Numbered from the stretch's first letter, positions 35,046 to 45,565 are shown. The stretch is 64,000 nt of DNA from Symbiodinium microadriaticum (GCA_001939145.1 LSRX01000132.1:263734-327733); one strand, 5' to 3'. Translations and numbers: made by a program. The notes: generated by a model from the sequence alone, not told the origin.

Positions 35046-35586
35046 AGCCGACATCTGCTGGTCTAAGCTGGTTGTGCGGTGTGCGCACGTGTCTGCTGCT
35101 AGTCAAACACGGATGCGACTTAGACTCGGCAGGGTCTCGAAACTCATGGACGTCGCGGCAATCCGTTCGGAACTTGACATCTGAATATTATGACCTGAAC
35201 CCTAAAAGTCCTCAGTCCTAAAACCCCGAAGCCAAAGCGCTGGGCCTCACCCGTTAAGTGCTACACCTCAACCTGAAGCCTACTGGGTCGGCTCTGATGG
35301 GGATTCTTTCGCAAGCTTCAGCCAGAAAGCTCTGTGAAAGTAAACCCTGTCAGGATTTCAGGTTGGGAAACCTGGATCTTGAATTCAATCACCGGACAGA
35401 TAAAACACTAAGAGCCCTAAATAAAGGTGATTGTCTAACATTGCAGTGCGTATTCATTGGTACTTGCAGTGAAGTGAAACACTAGCAGCAGCATCATGGT
35501 CTGATAGCAACATCTGTCCAAAAATGGTATTCCCTTCAACCCGAAGCGCCCTGTCTCACAACTGAAGGAGACGCACCCAGAATCCC

Positions 35587-35735
35587 ATCAGCCTTCCGTG
35601 TCGTCTCCTCCTTGACGTCCACCTTGATATCCTTGGACGACTCCTGCTTGATCTCCGTCTTCACTTTCTTCTGCACATCCTTCGAAACCTCCTCCTTCAC
35701 TTCTCTCTTTATATCCTTCAGGCATTCAGGCACGC
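35587..35735 (-). CDS. Module E, unit 3
   Basis: Reads LKDIKREVKEEVSKDVQKKV, then KTEIKQESSKDIKVDVKEE. One site is changed (IKVD for IKVE, still an acidic variant). The sequence just upstream on the minus strand carries a 9-bp extra copy of CCTGAATG, so the start peptide is MPECLKDIK. Confidence 0.45.
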
Positions 35736-36135
35736 TGTGCTAGTCAAGCAGCTTCAATTTGGGTGCCGCATTGATCAAGCCCGAACCTCAAACCACCGGT
35801 CAAAGTCTTGTAGGTGTCTGAAGCCCACGCAGCCTGGAGCCCTGAACCCGCACTGGTCTTGTAAGTTCCTGACCTGCTTGTCCAGTCCAAAGGCTAACCT
35901 TTGGGAGTTTTTGGGATGTGTTCTGAAAGTGCTTGCTTCGCTTCAGCAGTACGCACACTTTGAAATAGTCACAGACAGAACGCCGCGCGACATGTGAAAC
36001 CTGCACCCGCAGGCTGCTTCGGGCCAAAACAAATGACAAAGGTGGAAGCACAACAGGTCATCCCTGAACTTTAGACCCTCAACAACTCAGCAACCCTAAA
36101 TACCTAAAAGCAAAACGTCCTAAATCCCACAACCC

Positions 36136-36245
36136 TAAACCAAAAGCTTCGCCCCACTCGCCTTCCGGAGCTTGCGCTTAGTCTCAGCTACTTCGCCCGT
36201 ACGGCCTTCTTGCTCCTGCCAGGACCGAGGCTTGCGACATCAATT
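36136..36245 (-). CDS. Module F, unit 3: SWQEQEGRTGEVAETKRKL piece
   Basis: Reads RKPRSWQEQEGRTGEVAETK then RKLRKASGAKLLV and TAG. Conserved in units 4 and 5, absent from units 1 and 2. No family recognised. Confidence 0.4.
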
Positions 36246-36548
36246 CCTGCTGGCACTCTAGCCTTATACGATCCCTTCAAAGCAGGGAGCCACAGCCAAC
36301 AAAGACAGAGACGACTGAACCCAGAACCCTGTCCTGAGTCCTGCCATCCCTAACCTCTGCATGGTACATCACCAACCAAAAGCCCTAAACCCTAAACCCT
36401 GAACTCCACACCCTTAACCCCAAAATGATGTGAAAGAAGGACACGAACTGTGGTACTCGCAGCCTGAAGTTACAAGTCCTCAACCTCTCGGTTCCCGAAA
36501 TACCACAACATCAAATCTAGAAACCTTATTAATTATGATGTGTAGGAC

Positions 36549-36650
36549 TTAGGGCGAAGGGTTTATGGTGCTTGGGGCCTTCCGCAGCTTCGGTGGACGA
36601 GATTTGCGCTGCTTGGCAACCTTCACCGACAGAACGAGTACCTCGGCGCA
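36549..36650 (-). CDS. Module G, unit 3
   Basis: Reads VLVLSVKVAKQRKSRPPK then LRKAPSTINPSP and TAA. This is the full form with RPPKL. Confidence 0.4.
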   Translation of the reverse strand, partial: CAEVLVLSVKVAKQRKSRPPKLRKAPSTINPSP

Positions 36651-36677
36651 AGTTCACAGGGCGGTACTCTCGGGGTG

Positions 36678-36795
36678 CGAGGATTAGAAACTAAGATCTT
36701 AGGGCCCGGGTCTTGAACCCGGAGAGTAATGCTTTACCCTTGCTTCAGCGGTGCTTGCAACTTTCCTTTTTGTTAGCAACACAGAGCTACGAAAG
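36678..36795 (-). mobile_element. Possible tRNA-derived SINE fragment, unit 3 only
   Basis: On the minus strand a perfect 5-bp stem with a 7-base loop, CCGGG-TTCAAGA-CCCGG (36706-36722), contains GGTTCAAGACC, a good pol III B box. An A-box-like TAGCTCTGTGTTG lies about 70 bases upstream (36775-36787). The surrounding ~120 bp are absent from the same place in units 1, 2 and 4. The acceptor stem does not pair, so it is not a functional tRNA. Confidence 0.35.
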
Positions 36796-37289
36796 TAGAT
36801 CAAGTATCGTAAACAGGGTGTGTGGGTAGAGACCAGAACCATCAACAAACCCTAAGAGTGCCAGGACGTCTGATGTCAACGACGCTGTAAAGTGAACGAC
36901 AATTGAATGCTGCACTCTACTGATTTAAATTTAATTGCTTGTGTACATCCCGGGCAGAGAATCAGGCGATGTCCGGCCATGGTTGTCAGATCGTCAAAAC
37001 CCGGCGGACTTTACTCATGCTGTCAAGGTCTCTGACCCCAACGCGTCCATGCTACATGACATCCCCTTACTCCTATAAACCCTAGTGATTGGCGCTTCGG
37101 GCGAGGCTCTAGAGTTGGTGAGACTCCAACCACAAGGGCCTTCACGGCCGCCGGCCCATTGAAACTGCTATGAAAGCCATGACCCCAAAGGCCCACGTAG
37201 TTGCGTTGCTTCCACTGACTAGAGACTGTGCGTTTTGGTGTTTAAGCCGCATGCAACGTCCTGAGCACTTGAACCCGTAGGGTGACACA

Positions 37290-37370
37290 TGTTCAGGAAA
37301 GTCGCATCCGCGGAGGCCATTGCGCGGTCTCTTGCAACAGTGGAATCTTGAGCCGCTCCACATCGGATTC
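37290..37370 (-). CDS. Module H, unit 3
   Basis: Reads AAQDSTVARDRAMASADA then TFLNMCHP. Two differences from unit 1 in the central part (GCT/GCC, GCA/GCG) are silent in this frame. Confidence 0.3.
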
Positions 37371-38024
37371 AGGGTTGGGTCTGCGGCTTATGGTTTTGGG
37401 TGCGGAGTCTGGGGTATGGTTGGATTTGCGGCTTCAGGGTTGGGACTTGCCGTGCCAAGCCGCATCTGAATGTGAGATGAAAAGGGTACGCAGTGTAGTA
37501 TATCGTTTCCGACAGGTGTCTGGGGTTTAAGGTCTCTGCCCTTGCGAAGATTTATCGAGATTCAGGGTGAATCGGGCCTACAACGACAAGGCGTGTACAG
37601 GACTTAGCACAGGATTTACTCTCTTGTTCAATCACGATAGACCAAGCATACAAGGCCAACAAGTGTAAGGTTCTCGCATTGGCTGAGTAAGTTTATTTAT
37701 ACCTCAACCCTAAGTAACCTACCGTTTCAGGCTTCTTTACTATGAGTTCCTCATATAAAGTCTTTAATGTAAGAGCTTCAATTTCTAAGGCTTCAGGCTT
37801 CTGGGCATGAACCGGTCGATATCCTTGGTCATGTTTTGGGGATCTTGATTGCCTGGTGCAGCCTTTTGGGGATCCTAGCCGTTTGTTCAAAGGTTTCGCT
37901 TAGTGCAGGACAGGGGTCTGCTCTGCAGGACTAGCCGAGAGGCATCTAGCATGCGGTTACTATGTTAGTTCAAAGACCCAACCTCAAAACTACTGCAAAC
38001 CCCAAACCCCCAAAACCCTAAACC

Positions 38025-38035
38025 CACGCCTGTGA
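38025..38035 (+). repeat. LINE target-site duplication, left copy
   Basis: CACGCCTGTGA, identical to 45185-45195. The flank before it (aaaccc) matches unit 4 before the empty site at 54049. Confidence 0.93.
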
Positions 38036-38529
38036 AGGCGCTTTGCTCAAGCGGTTGTGCAGTTTCTCGTGCGTTTTTCACGAGTCCACTCCCTTGGACA
38101 GTAGCCCTAAGTGCGGCCATTGGGTGGCCCACGTCAACAGCCTGTGGCTAATCCACCTGCCTTCACCTGGTGAGCCGGCATCGGGACTACTTGGATCTAG
38201 TAGCTGTCTTTGAATAGACCTACTCCAACCCGGTGTGCAGCGTCAGTGCATGAGAGCAGTGGGGATCCTCTTATATAGTTTTCTTGTTGGGCTGAGTGAT
38301 CATCACGTCGGACAGAGGCAGGGCCCGATTAGAGGGCTTCCGCAGCGGAGAGACATCAGCTCACAGAGCAGCGCGCAGATCAAGGACGCGCTCACGTACC
38401 AGGCTACGGACCTGGCTATCGGCAGGACAGGAGTACTTTTCGGTGCCGGAGGCAGTCCTTTGGCAAGATTGTCAAAGGTTGGAACAGCATCACTCGGCAA
38501 GTACGCTGCCGCGAGATTTCCGTATCGCC

Positions 38530-39606
38530 ATGGCATACAAAGGTCAAGGAGGCATGCAAAGCTGGTGATGCCATTCCTGCAGGCAGTGGCGGAAAGCTAC
38601 TGCCATTTTCTGCCCACAGTGCGGCAATGGGGGCAATGGAACGCAGAATGCAGGGTACATGCAACAGGCATGGTGGCAGGACGGATGGCAGCCAGAACAG
38701 TGGCAACAAGGACACTCGCATCAGATGCCCAAGTCACCGAGGCGCAAGTCTCCTCGGAAGGCCGGCTGGAATACGTCGGACAACGAAGGTGGAAAAGGCA
38801 AGGGCAAAGGCAAGAAAGGGCACCAAGGAACTGGCGATGGACAGATCAGGGCGGTGGTGCCTCGAAGCGATGCTCTACCCGCCACGCCAGTTGGACAGAT
38901 CAACACGGTTCCCAGCCAACCGGCTGGAAACAAACAGAGCACCGAACAGAAGGGGCAAACGGCTGCCGAAAAGCAGCTGGAACAACTCGTGGTTGCCCTG
39001 AAACAATCCAACGCCGAGTTGCCACCAGGTGTTGCGGAGATCGTGTCGAGTCACGCACAGTCTTCCACAAAGCAGGCTGCAAAAAGCCTACACAAGACAG
39101 TGACGATGCAGACAGCAGCACGAAGCAATTTGGAGCAACTACGGACGCAACGCAGACAGTACGCGGCGGGTTGGACAAGTTACTTGAATTCCGTAACCAA
39201 CATATTGACGCAACAATTTCAAAAGCAAGAGGACACGATGGCGCAATTCGAAGAAGCGGAGCGTGCATGGATGGACCAACTCAGCGAAGCCACAAGTCAG
39301 CTAGCACGCTTGGCCAAGGAAGGCCAGGCACAAGGCTCCAGTGTCGAAGAGGTCGCAGGATCATCTTCCGAAGACGACATGGATGCAGAGGAAAATCATG
39401 CAGAGCATATCAAAGAAAAGGAAGCAAGGGAACTTCATCGAGCGCAACATCGCCAACTCTTGGAGACCTTGACTGCCGCCAAGGAAAACTCAGAAGCCAT
39501 GGCTGCGGCTGCGGAAAGAAGCGGATCGAGAACCCCCAGAAGAAGGGCGAAGGACAAGAAACAGGGAGTAGAATCGGCAACTCCTGTGGCTTCGGTCCCT
39601 CCCTAA
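38530..39606 (+). pseudogene. LINE ORF1 (zinc ribbon, nucleocapsid-like), one in-frame stop
   Basis: Starts ATG GCA TAC at 38530 and ends at TAA 39604-39606, about 358 codons. The sole interruption is TGA at codon 13 (38566-38568), where TGG would continue the run SW(W)CHSC. Immediately after it, C14-x2-C17-x10-C28-x2-C31 forms a zinc-ribbon pattern. A Gln/Trp-rich stretch follows, then a Lys/Gly run (GGKGKGKGKKG), a long Gln/Glu/Ala-rich probable coiled coil and a basic tail (TPRRRAKDKK). The likely role is RNA binding in the retrotransposon particle. A downstream ATG at 38659 would give an intact 315-residue form without the zinc ribbon. Confidence 0.75.
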
Positions 39607-39767
39607 GCCCAGAGCCGAGCCTAACGGGACCCTCTGGGCAGTGCCAACTTATCAGAGTTGGCGATTTGGTTTCCATCTTCAGGGGATGGAGCCACGGAGT
39701 TTGTAGAGATCCTACGTTCGTGAGTCCAGCAGCTGCGGAATTCAGTGGTTTGCAGCTTGAGGCTGAA

Positions 39768-41555
39768 ATGATGCTCGAGAGTACAGGTTGCGAAGTTGTT
39801 ACTTCGTTGACGCCGCTATGGCAGGACCCAAGGGTTGAAGTTGATGCGGATGCCTTATGGCAAGGATGTGATGGAGTGCCAACCGGTTGGAGGCAGCGCG
39901 CAAGACAATGCATGGCCTCGACTTCCTCGTTGCCGGCTTCTCTTCCTGCTGATCTTTCGCTCCCATGTCCTTGTCATACGGATGGGACGGCAACACTCAA
40001 GCCAGCGCTCAAAATTCAGTGCCCCAACACGGTGCACCCTGTTGGCAAGGACAATTGCGATAAGCGTGTGAGGTTTGAAGTACAGAATGAGACCCGCAGT
40101 CGGCCGTCACAGAGCACGGGCCATGACGGTACGCTCAATGGCGCTTCCAGCTCACCTTGCTGCAAGTTTTTCGAGATTCTTGCTTCAAGCGAGCATGTAC
40201 ATAAGGGCTTGACTGATGTTTCACGTACCTCTCCCTCTGAAATCCTTTATCAAACACAAGCCTCAGCAAATGCGGCAGCGGAGCTTGACGCCAGTATAGG
40301 TCTTCGGTTTCCACAGAGTTTGAAGCACAGTCCGAGTGAGACGAATGAAAGCTTCAGGGAGCTTCCTCACTCAGAAGGCAAATCACTGAGCTTGAATGAT
40401 CACCTTGTTGCACATAGTCCAGGCAGCGTTGAAGAACTTGAGGCGATTCTTCAGCATTGCAACGGCCAATGGTTCGATTTTTGGCGGCATGATGTACAAA
40501 CGCTGTGCCTTCCTTGGAGGCTAATAGCCTCCAACGACTGGGGTCCTCCTCCATTGGGGGTCCCTACAGCGTTTCGCGTTTATGTTGACGGGTCTGCTCG
40601 TGGAGGTCGCGCAGGCTACGGCCTCATCCTGTTCGCTTGGCATGGTTGCGCTTGGTGTTACGTCGGTTGGGCAGGAGGGCATGTCCATGACGGTCGCTTT
40701 GCAACTAATAATGGAGCGGAAAGCATGGGCTTGCTCATCGCAGCGTGCTGGGCCTTGAGCGTCCCGGCTTGGGTGCATGTTGAGTTGATTGTCGACTCAG
40801 AGTTCTCCCAAGGCAGTGCCTTGGGCACCATTGCTTTGAGCAGCAGATGCGACGACGATCCGGCGAAGCTTTTGCGGAAAGTTGTGCAAATTCATGAACA
40901 TAGGCGAGCACGGCTTGAGGTTTGCTGGACACGTGGTCATGCGGGTGATTTTGGCAATGAGCTTGCAGACAGGGTTGCGGACTACTTCCAGCATGGCAGG
41001 GGTCCATGCTGTAGGGTTCCGCGAAGTGTGACGAAGCTGCTTGCGCATCCTCTGCTTGCATGGGCCTGGGCTGCAGGTCGCAAAGTCCGGGACTTGCCTA
41101 GCTTATCTCACCTCGCCAAAGGGAATTATGAAACTCGGGACGTGCTGCCCCTTGAGTGCGCTCAAGCGGTATGTGCCGACGTGAGCAAACTGGCACAAAG
41201 GCGGCGAGAGACAGTCAGGCTCCGTATATGTACGGCGAATGTGTGTACGTTGAAGCATAAAGGGGCGATTTTACGGAAACAACTAGAGCAAGAAAAAGTG
41301 CACATCTTTGCGCTACAAGAAACAAGATTGTCAAGCGATGCGGTGTACTTGTCTGATGGATGGGTGGTGATCCACTCGGCAGCGCTCAAAGGCAGGGATG
41401 GATGTGCCTTCTGGGTGAAAACTTCAGCCATGGCGGATGAGCTTGAGCTATTAGGCGGATTTGGATGTAAAGCTGTAACGGTGCTGCAAGCCAGGCCTGA
41501 CTGGTTGGTGATCAGGCTGAAGGTTGCTGGGGTTGATTTGGTCCTGGTAACATAA
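39768..41555 (+). pseudogene. LINE ORF2, first part: RNase H and N-terminal half of endonuclease
   Basis: The frame is one base back (-1) from ORF1 and is open well upstream, so translation could enter by frameshift. The first ATG after ORF1's stop is at 39768. An unrecognised region to about 40560 is followed by an RNase H domain with all four acidic residues: Asp in YVDGS (40587), Glu in NGAES (40719), Asp in IVDSE (40794) and Asp in NELAD (40968), plus RGHAGDFGN. The AP endonuclease begins at about 41215 (RICTANV) with catalytic Glu in FALQETR (41319). The frame is cut by TAA at 41553, within a strand that reads on as HAPHSLQPENV, so this is a single nonsense change. Confidence 0.85.
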
Positions 41556-42836
41556 CATGCGCCGCACTCGTTGCAACCTGAAAATGTCATACGTGCTTGG
41601 TGGCGGCAAGCGCATCAGGACCTTGCTGGAGTTGAGCATATTGCTCAGTTGCTATTCCTTGGCGATGCAAATGCTACAGTATCAAGGCACGATCAAGAAG
41701 TGGTTGGATCGCTGGCGGGAGCACAAGCTGACATCGCAGGAGAATGCCTAGTGGGCATTTGCAGTCGTTTTCGACTAGCTTTGTTCAACACTATCCCCAG
41801 CCATGACTTTCCTGAGTCGTTGCAAAAGACCTGGAAGCATAAGTGCCTTGATTACATCGCGGCCAATTGTGCTTGGCATGGACTCGTCGAAGCTTGTAGG
41901 GTTGAAGTTGATCTTTGCAATGTGCATGAGGATCATGAGGCATTGTGCGTTCTTGCTTGCATTCCTTGTGTTGATAGCGATGTTGCGATCGAACAACCAC
42001 GATCAGTCAGGAATCATGGCAGCACAACTGCCTGGGCAAGCAACGTCCACATCCACGCGGAATCCCTGTTTGCACGTGCGCGTCAGCAACAAAAGCGGTG
42101 CCAGGTTGCTGTCAAACCCAGGAAGCCTTATGTGTCAGAGAGGTCATGGTTTTTGCTGCGAGCAAAGAAAGCGAATAAAAAAAGGATCCTTGAGATTAGG
42201 AAGGCCTTCGAGAGGGAGACATTGCTTATTTGCTGGGCAGCCTTGCGAGGACGTGAGCGGAGCAACGAGCGTCGAATTGGTTGGGTAGTACAAGAAGTTC
42301 GAGCCGTTTTCACCCTGCATGCAGTTCGACGGGACCTGGTGAGGCAGCTTGATGAGGACAAGCGCGAGTATATCAGCAATTTAGGCCACCAGGTGAAGGG
42401 CTCGGCAAATGCAGGTGCCACTAAGGAGATGTTTCGGGCTCTCAATTTTTTTCGGCCAGCCGGAAAAAGGGTCAAGAAACCATTCAAAGCTCTACCGCTC
42501 CTTCGGGACAAATCCGGAGTTGTCGCTGATTCTTTTGCGGCCCAACAGGAGCTCAAGGCAAAACACTTCGGAGATATGGAGGCGGCTGTGAGCATGGCCC
42601 CACAAGATCTCGTGGAGGCCTTCAATAGCCTCTCGCACTCCCATGAACTTGAGGGGGCCCAGTTCAGTCTTGAAGACCTCCCCAGCTTGTTTCAGCTTGA
42701 GCAAGTCATTAAAACCATGCCGAAAGGAAAAGCAGCGGGGCCCTCAGGAGTCAAAAACGAACACTGGCTCCAATATGGGACGCTTGCCGCCCGCGTTTGG
42801 TTTCCAGTTGTCTTGAAGTCGCAAGTGAGATTGTGA
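41556..42836 (+). pseudogene. LINE ORF2, second part: C-terminal half of endonuclease and start of RT
   Basis: Same frame as the preceding part. HAPHS and GDAN (Asp 41664, Asn 41670) complete the endonuclease, and EDHEAL (His 41934) is its terminal Asp-His pair, so the catalytic set is intact. A basic linker rich in Arg/Lys follows. The RT entry motif KGKAAGPSGVKNEHW lies at 42723-42767. The frame ends at TGA 42834-42836. Reading one frame over gives SEIVRALQVLNWPAL just there, so a small indel pair, not a simple stop, probably explains the break. Confidence 0.85.
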
Positions 42837-44507
42837 GAGCCCTTCAGGTTCTCAACTGGCCTGCTCTTCAATCTTTTCAAGGGGCAGGGGGCAGTATCAG
42901 AACTTGACAATCACAGGAGTATCTTCCTGATGGAGGGAATCGGCAAATGCAGAAGGAAGCTTTTGCGGCCTGAGTTGATTCGGTTACTTGAGAAGGATGT
43001 CCCGGCCCTTTTTCAAGGGTGCAGACCAGGCTCAAACAGCGCTGCATTGACTCATTATGTCGTCCTTTGGCAGAAGGTGTGCAGAATCAAAAAATGGAGC
43101 GCCGGACTTCTCTTCATGGATATGCGGAGCGCATACTACAGAGTTTTGCGCTGCAGACTTTTGGGCTTTTCGTGGGACGACGACGCGATCGTTGACGTGC
43201 TCATGCAGATGGGAGTCCCGCCGGAGTTGTTTCAAGACATCTTGGCATGGAGTCAGGGACAAGTGCTCTTGAGTGACATGAAGCCGCATCAACAGAGGGT
43301 TGTGCGCTCATATTACATGATGTCTACGTTTATTCTCCCCGGGACGCGCAAATTCCATTGCTCGCGCTCTGGAACACGACCAGGTGACGCTTTGGCCGAC
43401 TGTCTGTTTTCCGTAGTTTTTGCCGATGCAATGCAATCGATCAGGCAAGCCCTTGACATGGCTGGCTTGACGTTGAGTCCCGCTGCTTGCAGGGATCCTG
43501 AAAACCCAGTCTGGGCAGACGATTCAGTCGTCCCCATTGCTAGCCCGTGTGCAGGTGAGTTGGTTGACAGGACATTGGCAACATGCAAGATTGTTCATTG
43601 TGAGTGCGCGCGTCGAGCTCTTCAGCTAAATTACAAAAGAGGCAAAACCGAAGTGCTGTTGAATTTTGCTGGAAAAGCTTCTGTCAAACATAGGCGAGAC
43701 GCTTTTATTCGGCCCGAGCAGTTGTCTTTCGAGGCGCATGGACAGTTGTTTCAGTTGAGGCAGGCTAGCCGGTACGTTCACCTTGGAACCAGTGTTGAAG
43801 ACAATGGTAGTGCCGGGCAGGAATTGAGACGCAAGCTTGCAATTGCGATTGGAGGAGTGCGTCCACTCGCAAAACCGGTCTTGCGCAGAGTTGATGTTGA
43901 CATGAAGGCCCGTAGCAACATATTGCGTGTCATTGGTGTGAATGCGGCACATTTCAACAGTGCCGTATGGGGCCCTTTGACAGAACGGGAACTGCACACT
44001 TGGATACAGGGACATGACACGATGTACCGCATGTTGATGCCAGATGACAGGAGTACCGGACGACCAGCTTGCCCTACAGTTTATGAAGTCTGTGGTGCAA
44101 CCGGCCTTCCGACACCACAGGCATATCTCAGCATGCTTAGATTGAAGCACGCCAGCAGGCTTGTTGAACAGGGTCTTGACTCCGTTTGGTCAATGCTTGA
44201 GGAAGAGGATGCTCGTTGTAGTAACTCCTGGCTATCTGCTTTGCGTGAAGATATTATGTGGTTGCAATACTGGCAACCCAAGCTGGCAGGGATTGAACCT
44301 GCAAATGCCCAGGCAGACGACCTTGCAGTTTGGCTATCGGAACACAAGCTTGACACGGCCATCAAAAGGGCCTTGCATGCACAAGCCAAGTCTCTAGCTG
44401 AATGGTATCACTTCCAGCTTCAGTCCCGTCAGGCAGGCTCTTTCAGGGGCGTCCAACAGGTGTGGCAAGAGGTGTGTCAAAGTCCGTCGCTGAAGTGTTA
44501 CTGGTGA
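42837..44507 (+). pseudogene. LINE ORF2, third part: reverse transcriptase
   Basis: Returns to the ORF2 frame at LLFNLFKGQGAV and NHRSIFL, a typical start of the fingers. Motif A is FMDMRSAYYRV (Asp 43119), motif B GTRPGDALADCLFSV (about 43371-43415), motif C VWADDSVV (Asp pair 43518-43523), motif D LNYKRGKTEVLL, and motif E SRYVHLGTSVE. All catalytic aspartates are present. A long thumb/connection region follows. It ends at TGA 44505. Copy from RNA to DNA primed at the nicked target is the inferred activity. Confidence 0.9.
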
Positions 44508-45086
44508 GAGTTCTCGTGCTGAACGGGCGCTCAACTGGCAGCACATCTTGAGGCATGTCACGGGCATCGAAGTCCGACAAGATGGTTTGCTACCGGTACT
44601 GTCTGCAGAGGTTGCCTCAAACAGTACTGGACGAACAAAAGACTCTGTGCGCATTTTGGTCGTGGTGGGCCCTGCTTGGCGCTCCTTGTCGCCACTTGTT
44701 CTAGTCGTGAAGAGCACGTGCAGCCCCGAAGTGAGGATGAGCTCGTTTCTTCCATCACTCCTCCCCCCACTCAGTCCCAGACCATGACTCATGGCTTTGA
44801 TGATCCCGGTAGGGCCCCTGTGTTCCGAGTTCAGGGCCCACTGAGGATGCCAGGAGCAGATGCGGGCGCATGTTTTGCTCAAGCCTTTGCTGAAGCTGAC
44901 GAAGCTGAGAGACACGTTCTTGCTAAAAGCGGCTTGTCTTTTTTCGGAGGGAGGGATGAGCTGATGTGCAACTTTATTGAAAGCCTAGTGCCAATGCATT
45001 GGAGCAGAGGGCAAGCCAGGAGGATTCCTAAACAGATTGATGGACGTCTGCTCATTGCCAAGGCACTCGGCCGTTCTGGTTGTTAG
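44508..45086 (+). pseudogene. LINE ORF2, C-terminal part with CCHC finger
   Basis: The ORF2 frame resumes after a second TGA at 44520. C-x2-C-x12-H-x5-C (Cys 44604, Cys 44613, His 44652, Cys 44670) is the zinc finger commonly found at the C-terminus of LINE ORF2 proteins. A Glu/Ala-rich tail runs to TAG 45084-45086. Between 44505 and 44560 another frame (ERALNWQHILRHV) looks more like the family, so at least one indel lies there. Confidence 0.75.
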
Positions 45087-45163
45087 TAGGCCTTTAATTA
45101 TCGCATGTTTTTGTCACTACAGTGCCACTGTGCACTGACTGGCGCCGGACTCGGACTCTCAGT

Positions 45164-45184
45164 TCATGTCATGTCATGTCATGT
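45164..45184 (+). repeat. LINE 3' tail (TCATG)n
   Basis: Four TCATG units and a T immediately precede the right target-site duplication. Short tandem tails are used by several non-LTR clades in place of poly-A. Confidence 0.85.
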
Positions 45185-45195
45185 CACGCCTGTGA
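45185..45195 (+). repeat. LINE target-site duplication, right copy
   Basis: CACGCCTGTGA, followed by ctcaatcc, which aligns with cccaatcc after the empty site in unit 4. Confidence 0.93.
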
Positions 45196-45434
45196 CTCAA
45201 TCCCATAAAGTTAATTCCGGCCCTATCCAGGCTTTCTCGAAAAGTAAAGATCCTTGTGCGGACCCTGTCAGGGAACAAGCTTGTTGGCTGGCAAAACCAG
45301 AGAGGCACTATACCGGCCTGAGTGACTAGACTAGTACTCCTTGGGCACGGTATTTTAAGTATAGCACAAGATTCCCCAAAGCCCTGTTTAATTGTTAAAG
45401 CTCCCATAGTAGCAGGTTTTACAGCACATGCCCT

Positions 45435-45565
45435 TGTAGATAGATCGGTAGACAGACAGCCAGATAGACAGCCAGATAGACAGATCGACGGAGAGAGATA
45501 GAAAGATCATGAAATACCCATAAATCAACAGATAGTTGGACACATAGATAGACAGATAAAGGTGT
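45435..45565. repeat. GATA/CAGA-type microsatellite, unit 3
   Basis: Runs of agacagat and agatagac homologous to 23870-24030 and 54415-54585. Confidence 0.85.

Larger units (their letters stand above)
38036..45184 (+). mobile_element. Full-length non-LTR retrotransposon (LINE), 7,149 bp
   Basis: Bounded exactly by an 11-bp direct repeat. The 5' untranslated part runs to about 38529. ORF1 (zinc ribbon plus coiled coil-like chain) spans 38530-39606. ORF2 follows with, in order, RNase H, AP endonuclease, reverse transcriptase and a CCHC finger, ending at 45086. A short 3' part ends in a (TCATG)n tail at 45164-45184. There are no long terminal repeats. In-frame stops at 38566, 41553, 42834, 44505 and 44520 make this copy inactive as it stands. 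It inserted after the five-unit array had formed, because the other units lack it. Confidence 0.93.

Noticed and set aside
36678-36795. Functional tRNA gene
   Set aside because: Only the T-arm is convincing. The acceptor stem does not pair and the A-to-B spacing needs an intron.
38235-39567. Protein in the ORF2 frame beneath LINE ORF1
   Set aside because: Composition is that of a shifted reading of ORF1. No domain is seen, and the zinc ribbon and coiled-coil features are in the other frame.
38566-44522. TGA read as tryptophan
   Set aside because: Four AP2-like genes end in TGA at the same homologous position, so TGA acts as stop. Two of the LINE breaks look like indels.
45105-45329. 74-codon plus-strand frame at the right end of the LINE
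   Set aside because: It crosses the LINE tail and the target duplication, so it is a chance open frame.
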